Assembly: GCF_001421435.1 (NCBI RefSeq)
Contig: NZ_LMKA01000112.1
Span: 43,445 to 107,444 of the forward strand
Source of the DNA: Chryseobacterium sp. Leaf201
Lineage (GTDB): Bacteria > Bacteroidota > Bacteroidia > Flavobacteriales > Weeksellaceae
DNA: 64,000 bases
Reading direction: 5' to 3'
The position numbers and the translations under genes are program-made. The notes under the pieces are model-generated. The model made no database searches and was not told the origin of the DNA. It was given only the letters and a program-made list of their open reading frames with translations. Below, piece after piece: positions 7,946-17,613 of the stretch. Each line of letters opens with the position of its first letter. The stretch's first letter is position 1.

Positions 7946-9886
7946 TTAATATCCCGGATTCTGATATTTGGCTTTGATATCTGCAGAAACTTCCATTGCA
8001 TCCAGCTGTGCCTGAGGAATTGGTCTCAGATAATGGAATTTCTGAATATTACGGGATACCGTCTGAGGGGTATGGGCTCCATAAGAAGCTCCGCCGATCT
8101 GATAAGTTGCTGCATATTCTGCCCACTTCTGGGTACGTACCAGATCGTACCATCTGTAAAATTCTCCATAGTACTCTCTTGATCTTTCTGCAAGGATATA
8201 ATCAATGGTAATGGCTGCCGGCGTAGCTGCAGTCATGGCTGCACTGTTATCTGCTATATAGGTTACATTCTGAGCATTATTGAATTTCCATTTTCCGGCT
8301 CTTGCACGGATAACGTTGATTAAATCTCTGGCTGTCATAGTTCCTGAAGCTCCTTTTACGGCTGCTTCTGCGGCAATGAAATAAAACTCAGAAAACTTAG
8401 CTACATTAAAAGGTCTTGTTAAACCGGCATTCGGATAGCCTAATCCGTTCGGATCATCAGTACGGTAAGTCCCGATTTTCCACAGACCCGGATATACAAT
8501 CCTGCTGATCCCATTGGGAGCAACTACCCAGTCTGCCCTCCCCGGTAAAGTTCCGGCTCCTACTCCGTTCTGCCCTGAGCCTGACGGATATGCAGGTGTC
8601 TGGGTATCGTCATTCAGGAATGTAAGGATAGCTCCTCCCGGTTGTACCGGCAGACTGTTGGCATTGTATAATACGGCATTGGAAACCCCTGCTTTATCCC
8701 AATTTCCTCTATAAGTTGTTACAAACGTCCCGTCATATCTTGAGTCATTGGTTTTATCTGCAAATGTATTTTTAATGACTCCGATTGTGGGAGCCATCCG
8801 TACCCAAGGGCGTCCCAGAGATTGTGTTGCTGCACGCTGTACAGAACTTATTCCTGCAAATGATGAGGCGGAAGTACTGCTTCTTATGGCAGTATAGTTC
8901 CAGGTCTGCATCCAGGCTGCAAAATTATCCGGTGACCATCCGGAACCGAATCCTACAGGGTCACTTTCATTATAGAATGCACTTGCCTGCGTGTGATCTG
9001 CATATAACATACATTCGCTGTTACGATCATTAGGCCCTGCATTAACATCATAAAAAGTAGGCTGTAAACTGTAAGGAGCCGGAGAACTGATACCGGCCAT
9101 GGCTATATCATAGGCCTGCTGGAAATACCATTGCGCGTTATGCCCGTCAGGATCTGTTCTGGGTGCTTCAGGATAGGTTGGGATACTGTTTGGATTTTCC
9201 AGCCACCATCCATAAGTAAGATAAGCTTTGGCTAAGAACAGTCTTGCTACATTTTTAGTCACTCCTCCTGTTACCCTTGGAGAAACCGGTAAATTATCAA
9301 CTGCTTTTTTAAGGTCAGGAAATACGGCTTTTGTATATACTTCCGGAACTGTATTTCTTACAGAAGTAGTTGCTGCAGATGTATTGAAAGCAAGCTCTCC
9401 CGAACCCAGATCCAAAGGTACTCCTCCATAGGTCTGTGCCAGCATAAAATAATTAAATCCCCTGAAAAATCTGGCTTCTGAAATGAGAGATTCAGCAATT
9501 CCAAAATTCGGTCCTTTTTCTATAATCCCATTGGCTGTATTAATATAGGGGAAAACAGCTCCCCAAACCATGCCTGTAGGAAAAGTGGCAGAATTGATAT
9601 TTCCGTTTCCGGACATATCCAGATCCCTGAAATTTCCGTCTGCACTTTGTGCCCAGGTAGACTCATCCGTACCAGTCTGGCAGTTACTCATAAAGTATCC
9701 GTTTCCATACAACAGCCTTAAATTCCTGTATAATGAAGTAAGACCCTGACTCACTCCCTGTTCGGTATTAAAATACTCAACAGTATAATTTGATCTCGGC
9801 TCTTCGTCTAATATTTCATTACATCCTGTGAATGTTAATGATAGAAAGATGGCTCCTAATACCAATTTTTTATTGAAATGTATCAT
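7946..9886 (-). CDS. SusD/RagB-family surface glycan-binding lipoprotein
   Basis: This 646-residue protein starts with a lipoprotein signal peptide ending in LTFTGC (Cys22), followed by NEILDEEPRSNYTVEYFN, a typical SusD N-terminus. Tetratricopeptide-like stretches (ISEARFFRGFNYFMLAQTYG, VARLFLAKAYLTYG) and the C-terminal FYRWYDLVRTQKW segment mark the family. It would form the lid over the SusC-like transporter and capture oligosaccharides at the cell surface. The gap to susC is 12 bases, so the pair is cotranscribed. The ligand is probably a xylan-derived oligosaccharide, judged from xylA/xylB and the uronate genes; sequence alone does not show it. Confidence 0.95.
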   Translation of the reverse strand: MIHFNKKLVLGAIFLSLTFTGCNEILDEEPRSNYTVEYFNTEQGVSQGLTSLYRNLRLLYGNGYFMSNCQTGTDESTWAQSADGNFRDLDMSGNGNINSATFPTGMVWGAVFPYINTANGIIEKGPNFGIAESLISEARFFRGFNYFMLAQTYGGVPLDLGSGELAFNTSAATTSVRNTVPEVYTKAVFPDLKKAVDNLPVSPRVTGGVTKNVARLFLAKAYLTYGWWLENPNSIPTYPEAPRTDPDGHNAQWYFQQAYDIAMAGISSPAPYSLQPTFYDVNAGPNDRNSECMLYADHTQASAFYNESDPVGFGSGWSPDNFAAWMQTWNYTAIRSSTSASSFAGISSVQRAATQSLGRPWVRMAPTIGVIKNTFADKTNDSRYDGTFVTTYRGNWDKAGVSNAVLYNANSLPVQPGGAILTFLNDDTQTPAYPSGSGQNGVGAGTLPGRADWVVAPNGISRIVYPGLWKIGTYRTDDPNGLGYPNAGLTRPFNVAKFSEFYFIAAEAAVKGASGTMTARDLINVIRARAGKWKFNNAQNVTYIADNSAAMTAATPAAITIDYILAERSREYYGEFYRWYDLVRTQKWAEYAATYQIGGASYGAHTPQTVSRNIQKFHYLRPIPQAQLDAMEVSADIKAKYQNPGY

Positions 9887-9898
9887 GATTGTAGAATG

Positions 9899-12790
9899 TT
9901 AAAAAGTTAAATTAAGTCCCATTAAATAATTTCTTGTGGAAGGATTATTTGTTCCTATAATCAGTTGGCGTGCCTGATATCCGCTTACTGCCTGATTCTG
10001 GTTACCTACAGAGTTAGGTTCCGGATCCATTCCTGATAATTTATGATATGCAGAGAACAATACTACAGGGTTGGTCACCGTGAAATAAATTCTAAAGCTA
10101 TTGATTTTCAAATCTTTTAAGAATTCCTTATTTACGTTATACCCCAAAGTAATGGTACGCAATTTCAGGTATGAAGCATCAAACATAGCTAAGGTGGAAG
10201 AATATTTAGGATTATCACCACTTAAATGGCGGCCCGGGCGTGGGAAATATGCATCTGTATTATCTTCAGTCCAGTAATCTACATCTACGTTGTTACCTCT
10301 GCCTGTCAGTCTGTTAAGATAACTTGCGGAACCATATAGTGAGCTGATCAGTATGCCCCCATGCTGAAATGCTCCAACAGTGCTTAAGTCAAAGTTTTTG
10401 TATGCGAAACGCATATTGAATCCTCCCTGAAATTTAGGAGCCGTATCAAAGATCTGTCTGTCTGCAGGACCTATCGCACGGACCGGTGTACCATCTGCAT
10501 TATATCCTCCTGTATATAATACTTTTATAGAACCTATTACGTCAGCTGGTGTTCCCGGCTCAAGGATATTTTGGTAAGGGTCACCTGCCTGCCAGAGTCC
10601 GATATATTGATAATCGTAAATAGCATTGATATTATGTCCGACAAACCATAAATTATTTTCATCTTTCTCAGTTCCTGAGGCCAGTGAAAGGATTTTGTTT
10701 TTATTGGTGTAAAAATTTACGCCTGCTTCCCATGTAAACCCATCTGGATTATCGAAAATAATACCGTTTAAGGAAAATTCTACTCCTTTATTCTCAGATT
10801 CAGCAACATTTGCGGTCTGAGATCCAATACCTGATGAGATAGGAAGCGACTTTCTGGTTAAAAGATCTACTGTATGGGTACGGTAGTATTCGGCACTTCC
10901 GGTAAGCCTGTTACTGAAAAATGCAAAGTCCAAACCATAATTCTGTGTTTTAGAATATTCCCAGCCAAGATTGGTATTCGGTGCTTCAGTTACGTAAACA
11001 CCTGTGCTATTTGTATTGCCAAAATTATACGGTACAACTCCCAGTCTACCCAATGTAGAATATTCAGCAACTGCCTGATTGGAGGTCTGCCCCCAGCCTG
11101 CTCTCAGCTTTAAAAGATTAATGAATTTTACATTTTGCATGAAAGATTCATTGGTAATATTCCATCCTAAGGATATTGCAGGATAAGTATGCCATTTATT
11201 TCCGGGAGCCAGCCTTGAAGAACCGTCTGCACGCAAAGTAGCCGTTAACATATACTTATTGTCAAAAGTATACATCACTCTTCCCATAGCGGAAAGAAGG
11301 CCGTTCTGGATATACTGCTGATCTTCAGGTTTCACAGAAATATCTGCCTGAGGAGCCTGTCCCAGATTATAATACTGAAAAAAGTCGGCCGGAACATTTC
11401 TTGCGCTCATATAAGAACTGACAAACCTGTTTCCTTCTGCTGAATATAATCCTACAGCATTGATTTTATGCTTCCCAAATGTACGGTCATACGTTAAAAG
11501 GTTTTCCAATACCCAGTGATAGGTCTGGTTGTTTCCTTTACCGGCAGATGAGGGACCTAATGGATTGGTATTAAATACACCTACTCCTGCATAATTCCCG
11601 CTGTTGGATGTGCGGTAATCCAACCCGACATTTAACCTGTATTTAAGGCCATTTATAATGCTAAGCTCACCGTACATATTATTATAAGATGCAAAAGATT
11701 TGCTTTCGTCAATATATTTGTCTCCTAAGCTGTTTATCCCTTCGCGTGTATAAATCCAGGTTTGATCTATCCCTCCTGCTGTCGTCATGGTTCTTTTCAG
11801 ACTTCCGTCAGCATTATAAGGATTTGCCAATGGTGAGTATCCTAAAATAGCTCCGGGATTCAAACCGTTTCCATCTGATACAGAATAATTCGTGTTGGTT
11901 GTAAAACCAAATTTGAATACTTTACCTATTTGCTGGTCAATAGCCATCCTTAAAGCAAACCTTTCATAGCTCTGGATCGGGATTAATGCATCCTGCTTGA
12001 AGTAAGAAAGTCCTACATTATAGTTTCCGCCTTCCGTACCGGCTGAAATTCCAACATCATGACTCGTCATCATTGCCGGTTTGTAATATAAATCCTGCCA
12101 GTCTGTATTTATGTTATTGCTTTCATCTACCCCATTGTTATATAATGGTGTAGTGGTACCAGCCGGAACAGCATACGCCCTAAGTCTGGCAAATTTCTCT
12201 CCGTCCATCATAGGATATCGGGAAAAGAGTGTCTGCACTCCGGTAAAAGTATTATAGGTAAATCTTGCTTTCTGTCCTTTTGAACCTCGGTTGGTTGTTA
12301 CCAGGATCACTCCGTTTGCTCCTCTGGAACCGTAGATTGCCGTTGCAGAAGCATCTTTAAGGATATCAAGACTTTTAATGTCACTTGAGCTTATGTCGCT
12401 CAGTGATCCAGCGAACGGAATACCATCAAGCACAACAAGGGGATCATTGCTTCCGGTTAATGATCTCGTTCCACGGATACGGATCTGCATGGCAGCTCCC
12501 GGTTTTGTGGAGGTCTGGGTAATATCTACACCTGCTGCCCTGCCCTGCAGAGCCTGCGTAATGTTTGCCGAAGGTACTTCACGCAGCATGTCTCCTTTTA
12601 CGGTAGCTACGGAACCCGTTACAGATTCTTTTCTCTGGGTACCATATCCAATAACAACCACTTCATCGATCTTCTTCTCTTTTGTTACCGTATCTTTTTT
12701 AACCTGGGAATAAGCCATGCCCGAAGGCAATAAAGCCATGGCAAAGAATATTGCAGCCTTATTGGTTTTAGCAAAATGAAATCGGTTCAT
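9899..12790 (-). CDS. SusC/RagA-family TonB-dependent outer-membrane transporter
   Basis: This 963-residue protein has a signal peptide (cleavage after MAYSQ), a TonB-box-like EVVVIGYGTQ at 43-52 and a plug domain with RIRGTRSLTGSNDPLVVLDG and SATAIYGSRGANGVILV. A 22-strand barrel ends in the aromatic LMGLNLTF. It lacks the N-terminal carboxypeptidase-regulatory-like domain of many Bacteroides SusC proteins; the TonB box comes almost directly after the signal peptide. With SusD it imports oligosaccharides using TonB-ExbBD energy. A 95-base gap with a terminator-like hairpin separates it from xylA. Confidence 0.96.
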   Translation of the reverse strand: MNRFHFAKTNKAAIFFAMALLPSGMAYSQVKKDTVTKEKKIDEVVVIGYGTQRKESVTGSVATVKGDMLREVPSANITQALQGRAAGVDITQTSTKPGAAMQIRIRGTRSLTGSNDPLVVLDGIPFAGSLSDISSSDIKSLDILKDASATAIYGSRGANGVILVTTNRGSKGQKARFTYNTFTGVQTLFSRYPMMDGEKFARLRAYAVPAGTTTPLYNNGVDESNNINTDWQDLYYKPAMMTSHDVGISAGTEGGNYNVGLSYFKQDALIPIQSYERFALRMAIDQQIGKVFKFGFTTNTNYSVSDGNGLNPGAILGYSPLANPYNADGSLKRTMTTAGGIDQTWIYTREGINSLGDKYIDESKSFASYNNMYGELSIINGLKYRLNVGLDYRTSNSGNYAGVGVFNTNPLGPSSAGKGNNQTYHWVLENLLTYDRTFGKHKINAVGLYSAEGNRFVSSYMSARNVPADFFQYYNLGQAPQADISVKPEDQQYIQNGLLSAMGRVMYTFDNKYMLTATLRADGSSRLAPGNKWHTYPAISLGWNITNESFMQNVKFINLLKLRAGWGQTSNQAVAEYSTLGRLGVVPYNFGNTNSTGVYVTEAPNTNLGWEYSKTQNYGLDFAFFSNRLTGSAEYYRTHTVDLLTRKSLPISSGIGSQTANVAESENKGVEFSLNGIIFDNPDGFTWEAGVNFYTNKNKILSLASGTEKDENNLWFVGHNINAIYDYQYIGLWQAGDPYQNILEPGTPADVIGSIKVLYTGGYNADGTPVRAIGPADRQIFDTAPKFQGGFNMRFAYKNFDLSTVGAFQHGGILISSLYGSASYLNRLTGRGNNVDVDYWTEDNTDAYFPRPGRHLSGDNPKYSSTLAMFDASYLKLRTITLGYNVNKEFLKDLKINSFRIYFTVTNPVVLFSAYHKLSGMDPEPNSVGNQNQAVSGYQARQLIIGTNNPSTRNYLMGLNLTF

Positions 12791-12820
12791 AATTATTATT
12801 TTTAAATATTAGGATTGAAT

Positions 12821-12879
12821 AAAAAAGGCTGTTAATAATTACATTGTAAAATCCTCAGTGTTTATTCTGCAGCCTTTTT
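12821..12879 (-). terminator. Terminator-like stem between xylA and susC
   Basis: AAAAAGGCTG (12822-12831) and CAGCCTTTTT (12870-12879) are perfect inverted repeats with a 38-base loop. On the minus-strand transcript the stem closes just before a U-run, between the xylA stop and the susC start. It could attenuate transcription leaving xylBA before susCD. Confidence 0.55.
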
Positions 12880-12885
12880 ATTGTA

Positions 12886-14214
12886 TTAGATATACATGTT
12901 TACGATAGCTTCGAACAGTTCCTGTTTTCCGCTTTTTGGCTGAGGCTCACCGATTTCATGTGCTATTTTCCGAAGATCCTCGAGGGAAAGGGTGCCTTCT
13001 TCAAATGCTTTTCCGTTTCCGCTGTCAAAAGAGGCATAACGGTCTGTTCTCAGTTTTTTATAATCTGAATGCTCAAGAATATCTGCTGCTGCCAGAAGGC
13101 CTTTTGCAAATACATCCATTCCGGAGATATGAGAGATGAATAAATCTTCAGGATCAATAGAATTCCTTCTGATTTTGGCATCAAAATTAACACCGCCTGT
13201 TCCCAGGCCTCCTGCAGGAAGAAGAACCAGCCACGCCTGAACCATGTCATAGTAATCTACCGGGAACTGGTCTGTATCCCATCCGTTCTGGTGGTCTCCC
13301 CTGTTCGCATCAATGCTTCCCAATAACCCTGCGTCTACGGCTACCTGAAGCTCATGTTCAAAAGTATGGCCTGCCAGTGTTGCATGGTTTACTTCAATAT
13401 TAAGTTTAAAATCTTTATCCAGTCCGTAATGTCTCAGGAACCCGATTACCGTTTCAGAATCATAATCATACTGATGTTTGGTAGGCTCCATCGGTTTAGG
13501 CTCAATCAGGAAAGTTCCTTTGAAACCCTGCTGGCGGGCGTAATCCCTGGACATGGAAAGGAAGCGAGCCAGATGGTCTTTTTCACGTTTCATATCGGTG
13601 TTCAGAAGGCTCATATACCCTTCTCTGCCTCCCCAGAATACATAGTTCTCACCTCCCAATGCAATGGTTGCGTCAATAGAATTCTTAACCTGGGTACCGG
13701 CGCATGCCAGTACGTCAAAGTTCGGGTTTGTGGAAGCTCCGTTCATGTATCTTTCGTGGGTGAATACATTGGCTGTACCCCATAAAAGCTTAATTCCCGT
13801 TTCTGCCTGTTTCTGTTTTGCATATTCTACAACAGCCTGAAGGTTTTTCTCATACGCTTTCCAGTTGTCAGCAGGCTCTACCAGATCAATATCGTGGAAA
13901 CAGTAATATCCGAAGCCCATTTTAGACATAAACTCGAAACCGGCATCCAACTTGTGCATGGCTCTGGTCACAGCATCATTTCCGGTATCCCAAGGGTGAT
14001 GGATGGTAGGTCCGCCGAAAGGATCACTTCCGTCTGCGCATAAGGTATGCCACCAGGCCATTGCAAAACGGGTCCATTCTTTCATCGGTTTTCCCATGAT
14101 GATTTTTTCTGCATCGTAATAGCGGAAGGCCATCGGGTTTCTGCTTTCTTTTCCTTCAAACTGAATTTTTTCAATACCTGTAAAAAACTCTTTTGTACCT
14201 GTTAAAGTGTTCAT
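12886..14214 (-). CDS. xylA: Xylose isomerase
   Basis: This 442-residue class II xylose isomerase converts D-xylose to D-xylulose. The catalytic pair is H107/D110 in CFHDID. Metal-binding stretches [16 protein letters not shown] and [11 protein letters not shown] and the end of the barrel [19 protein letters not shown] are intact. Length matches E. coli XylA (440). The gene follows xylB with a 98-base gap, and susC comes next. It is cytoplasmic and needs Mg or Mn. Assignment is secure. Confidence 0.97.
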   Translation of the reverse strand: MNTLTGTKEFFTGIEKIQFEGKESRNPMAFRYYDAEKIIMGKPMKEWTRFAMAWWHTLCADGSDPFGGPTIHHPWDTGNDAVTRAMHKLDAGFEFMSKMGFGYYCFHDIDLVEPADNWKAYEKNLQAVVEYAKQKQAETGIKLLWGTANVFTHERYMNGASTNPNFDVLACAGTQVKNSIDATIALGGENYVFWGGREGYMSLLNTDMKREKDHLARFLSMSRDYARQQGFKGTFLIEPKPMEPTKHQYDYDSETVIGFLRHYGLDKDFKLNIEVNHATLAGHTFEHELQVAVDAGLLGSIDANRGDHQNGWDTDQFPVDYYDMVQAWLVLLPAGGLGTGGVNFDAKIRRNSIDPEDLFISHISGMDVFAKGLLAAADILEHSDYKKLRTDRYASFDSGNGKAFEEGTLSLEDLRKIAHEIGEPQPKSGKQELFEAIVNMYI

Positions 14215-14312
14215 ATTGATTTATTTATTTTTTAAAATTTTGTGTAAAAATCCCCTGCTCACCGGTGTAAAACAGCCGGTAAGTGCAATGGAAGAATTCC
14301 GTTGTTGTTCGT

Positions 14313-15797
14313 TTAGATGATTTCCTTAAGATGGTTTTTCCATCTTGAATAGGCTTCTATATACTGTTCCTGTTTTTCATGTTCAGGTTCTATCACTGCT
14401 ATTTTTTCAAGGGAAGCGAAGGCTTCTTTAGAATCTGCATAAAAACCGATTCCCATCCCTGCTGCTCTTGCTGCACCCACAGCTCCGTCGGTATCATAAA
14501 GTTCGATAACCGCATTGCTTACACTGGAAAGCGACTGGCGGAAGATGGAGCTCAGAAACATATTGGCGTTCCCGGCCCGGATCACCTGGATATCCATCCC
14601 GATATTCCTCATGACATTCATTCCGTATTCATAGGAAAAAACAATTCCTTCCTGCGCGGCACGCAGAATATCCCCTTTTGAATGGATGTTAAAATTAATC
14701 CCGTGGATTGAACAGTTGGTTTCTTTATTCTCCAGAACCCTTTCCGCCCCGTTTCCGAAAGGCACGATGCTCAGCCCTTTGGAACCGATCGGTGACAATG
14801 AAGCCAGTTCGTTCATATCCCCGTAAGAAGACAGTGACGTAGCAAAATTATGTTTCAGCCACGAGTTTAAAATCCCTGTCCCGTTGATGCAGAGCAGAAC
14901 GCCTAACCTGATCTGTTCGGGAGTGTGATTCACGTGGGCAAACGTATTTACCCTGGATAATTTATCATATTCAAGCTGATCCAGTACGCCGTACACAACG
15001 CCTGAAGTACCTGCTGTAGAAGCAATTTCCCCGGGATTGAATACATTCAGGGAAAGCGCATTGTTCGGCTGGTCTCCTGCCCGGTAAGAAATCGGTGTCC
15101 CCTCTTTTAAGCCTAATTCATGAGCAGCAGCGGCCGAAACGGTCGACTGGATTCCGAAGGTGGGTATAATTTCCGGGAAAAAACTCTTCGGGATCCCGTA
15201 ATAGCTGATTACATCTTCTGAGATACAGTTATTTTTAAAATCCCAGAAAATCCCTTCAGACAAACCTTCAATTGTCATCCCGATGTGACCGGAAAGCCTC
15301 ATGGCAATATAATCTCCCGGCAGCATGATCTTATCGATCTTATTAAAAATTTCCGGCTCATTTTCTTTTACCCATGCCAGTTTGGAAGCGGTAAAGTTTC
15401 CCGGGGAGTTCAGCAGATGGGACAGGCATTTTTCTTCTCCGATGGTTTTGAAGGCCTGCTCACCGTAAGGAACCGCACGGCTGTCACACCAGATAATGGA
15501 AGGCCTCAGCAGATTCTGATCTTTATCTACCAGGATAAGGCCGTGCATCTGCCAGGTAATGCCGATCCCCTTGATATCTTCAGGATGTACCCCGGACTCA
15601 TGCATAACAGCTTCATGGGCAAGTTTTAGATTGGTCCACCAGTCTGCCGGATTCTGTTCCGCCCATCCCGGGTTCACAGCCGTGATTTTCATTTCCTTTT
15701 TAGGAGAAAATTCTGAAGCAACCACTTTGCCGCTGGATGCCTCAATGAGACACACTTTCACGGAAGAACTGCCAATGTCATAGCCTAGTAAGTACAT
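14313..15797 (-). CDS. xylB: Xylulokinase
   Basis: This 494-residue FGGY-family kinase phosphorylates D-xylulose to xylulose 5-phosphate. The first phosphate-binding motif is GYDIGSSSVK (5-14), the substrate loop is WQMHG (82-86), the WCDSRA motif is at 103-108 and the catalytic base is D242 in RAGDQPNNA. It lies 17 bases after the regulator gene and before xylA, so the three genes form the head of the operon. Other FGGY kinases look alike, but the neighbouring xylose isomerase supports this specificity. Confidence 0.95.
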   Translation of the reverse strand: MYLLGYDIGSSSVKVCLIEASSGKVVASEFSPKKEMKITAVNPGWAEQNPADWWTNLKLAHEAVMHESGVHPEDIKGIGITWQMHGLILVDKDQNLLRPSIIWCDSRAVPYGEQAFKTIGEEKCLSHLLNSPGNFTASKLAWVKENEPEIFNKIDKIMLPGDYIAMRLSGHIGMTIEGLSEGIFWDFKNNCISEDVISYYGIPKSFFPEIIPTFGIQSTVSAAAAHELGLKEGTPISYRAGDQPNNALSLNVFNPGEIASTAGTSGVVYGVLDQLEYDKLSRVNTFAHVNHTPEQIRLGVLLCINGTGILNSWLKHNFATSLSSYGDMNELASLSPIGSKGLSIVPFGNGAERVLENKETNCSIHGINFNIHSKGDILRAAQEGIVFSYEYGMNVMRNIGMDIQVIRAGNANMFLSSIFRQSLSSVSNAVIELYDTDGAVGAARAAGMGIGFYADSKEAFASLEKIAVIEPEHEKQEQYIEAYSRWKNHLKEII

Positions 15798-15814
15798 AAT
15801 TTAAAAAAGGGGTA

Positions 15815-16540
15815 TTATTTTATTAATTTAGTGTTGTTTTTTTTGTAGACTTTGGCGTCGAACTTATAATATCTTGCAGCCCGGTGCGAAACATTTTTTT
15901 CTATTTCATCCAAAGGGACAATGTAATTGAATGAGGATATCTTTTTATGAAAGTTTTTAATATCAATGTGCTTTTCACTTAATGCCGTGTAAAGCTGGTA
16001 CAGCTGCCTGATGGTAAATCTTTTCGGCAGCAGCTCGAAAATAATGGTAAAATCAGATTCTATCCATTTTCTGATCTCCACAAGAGACTCGCTGATGATC
16101 TTGTTATGGTCAAAAGGCAGTGTAGGAACCTCATCAATTGGGAACCAGTCTACCGTATCATATTTCGTGCTGTTGATCTTATGGTCAATCTTGCAGAGCG
16201 AAAGGTAAGCTACGGTAATGATCCTGTCAATATCATGCTTATATTCCTCGCCCATCCATTTGATGTCATGCTCACTGGTAGCGCGTGCCGGATCTGCAAA
16301 GCATTTGAACTGTTTAAGAACCATTTTCTTAATGCCTGTAAGTTCATGAAGCACCCTTTGTGCGGCATCATCAACATCCTCATCACTGAAAATAAGGCTG
16401 CCCGGCAGTTTTCTCTGACGTTCCAAAGGAACATCCTCTACATGTCGCTGAACCAGTAAAATGTTCAGCCTGTTTTCGTAATCAAATCCGAACACAACAC
16501 AATCGACAGATACATACGTATGAATAAAATCAGGGCTCAT
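15815..16540 (-). CDS. NUDIX-domain transcriptional regulator (NrtR/AraR type) of the pentose locus
   Basis: This 241-residue protein has an N-terminal NUDIX-like fold (about 5-150) and a C-terminal winged-helix segment (about 165-235, including RFTIRQLYQLYTAL). The NUDIX box around GSLIFSDEDVDDAAQRVLHE has lost key catalytic residues: Asp replaces the first Glu, RV replaces RE, and EL replaces EE. It is therefore probably a sensor rather than a hydrolase, as known for Bacteroides AraR and bacterial NrtR proteins. It is the first gene of the locus. A -7 element 29 bases upstream and nested inverted repeats further up suggest autoregulation. The effector is unknown; a xylose or xylulose derivative is a guess from context. 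Confidence 0.85.
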   Translation of the reverse strand: MSPDFIHTYVSVDCVVFGFDYENRLNILLVQRHVEDVPLERQRKLPGSLIFSDEDVDDAAQRVLHELTGIKKMVLKQFKCFADPARATSEHDIKWMGEEYKHDIDRIITVAYLSLCKIDHKINSTKYDTVDWFPIDEVPTLPFDHNKIISESLVEIRKWIESDFTIIFELLPKRFTIRQLYQLYTALSEKHIDIKNFHKKISSFNYIVPLDEIEKNVSHRAARYYKFDAKVYKKNNTKLIK

Positions 16541-16568
16541 TTAAAATGTTAACATTTATGTAACATCA

Positions 16569-16576
16569 CAAATATA
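16569..16576 (-). promoter_or_regulatory. Probable -7 promoter element for the NUDIX regulator operon
   Basis: On the minus strand this reads TATATTTG, an exact match to the Bacteroidota -7 consensus TAnnTTTG. It lies 29 bases before the regulator ATG. I could not find a convincing TTTG at -33, which is common at activated promoters. Confidence 0.55.
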
Positions 16577-16650
16577 AAAATTCAATTGAATAAAAAAAAT
16601 AAAATTACTACTATGAACTACATATCAATAATTTACATATCTATTTTTAA

Positions 16651-16705
16651 TGATAAGTATTGTATAAAAAAAATGATAAGGTTATCATAATAACTATACT
16701 TATCA
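16651..16705. promoter_or_regulatory. Nested inverted repeats, candidate operator of the pentose locus
   Basis: An outer perfect 10-bp inverted repeat (TGATAAGTAT at 16651-16660, ATACTTATCA at 16696-16705) encloses an inner one (ATGATAA-GG-TTATCAT, 16673-16688). The two share almost the same centre and the same TGATAA half-site. The array begins 75 bases above the -7 element of the regulator gene. It is the best candidate binding site for the NUDIX regulator or another sugar regulator. Confidence 0.55.
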
Positions 16706-17181
16706 ACATCGTATTACATGAATCAGCAATCAATTACGTAAAAAAATATAAAAAATAACAGGCTAAATTCTTCACTGAAATGATATGATAAGAAACATTA
16801 AAATCTATTTAACTTTTTTTTAACTGAAAGTGTATAAAAAACACTTTCCAGCTCCTATATTCTTAAAAAAAATAATTTTTCTTTTACCATTTTCATATCC
16901 AAGACTACAAAATCATAGCAAAAAGAAAAATTCAAATCATTCTCTGAATTAATTTTTTGAGAACGGAACATTAAAAGATTGTCATTTACTGCCGGATCAT
17001 TATCCAGAGAAAATAATCAGATATACATGAGCCGTATGATGGTTGCAATAACGGATTATTTTCAATAAATAAGTATCATTTCATGCCCGTATTCTCAGAT
17101 GCTGTATTAATTTTTTCCCAATTTTACAGGTATGGCACAACTTCTGATGTAGGAAAACCGCAACACTTTAAATCCAATATT

Positions 17182-17613
17182 ATGTCTATAAAAATACAGG
17201 TTGCTATTTGCACACAATGCAATGGCTACTACTCATCTGCGCCTTTGGAAAAAAAGGATACCGGACATCCTGAAATTATCGATCACTTCTTTTATCACGG
17301 TGAGCCCTGGTTTACGCTGGAACAGGAAACATTTGACCGATGCAGAGGTTATGAACATACGGAAATTGCGGTGGTTGATCTTCATGAACATGCCCAGAAC
17401 GACCATCAGTACTGTCATTGCAAGAAAAATGTAATTACTGAAGAAAAAATTCTTTCAGCAGGCCCTAAACTTCAGAAAAGCATTCCGGTTGCAGAGAAAT
17501 ATGAAATTGAAACTGAAATTTATTTTAAAGACCTGTATTATACTTACAATAATTTTCATGGAATACAGATTCCTGCGGCCGGCAATTATAATTCCAACAG
17601 AAAGTACGGTTAA
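17182..17613 (+). CDS. Hypothetical protein with Cys/His pairs
   Basis: I do not recognise this 143-residue soluble protein. It has CTQCNGYY near the start and YCHCKK near residue 76, which could bind a metal, plus acidic and aromatic stretches (PWFTLEQETFDRCRGYEH). The frame is open from 17083, but I chose the ATG at 17182 because the conserved-looking sequence (MSIKIQVAICTQC) starts there and the extension is AT-rich. It stands alone between the sugar locus and ribA, with no operon partner. No signal peptide or membrane segment is seen. Confidence 0.6.
   Translation: MSIKIQVAICTQCNGYYSSAPLEKKDTGHPEIIDHFFYHGEPWFTLEQETFDRCRGYEHTEIAVVDLHEHAQNDHQYCHCKKNVITEEKILSAGPKLQKSIPVAEKYEIETEIYFKDLYYTYNNFHGIQIPAAGNYNSNRKYG

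Larger units (their letters stand above)
16541..17181. other. AT-rich control region upstream of the xylose/uronate locus
   Basis: This stretch of about 640 bases holds no credible gene. It carries the probable promoter of the regulator gene (16569-16576) and a cluster of inverted repeats (16651-16705). The remainder is AT-rich; a possible in-frame extension of the rightward gene begins at 17083, but I prefer the start at 17182. Confidence 0.6.
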
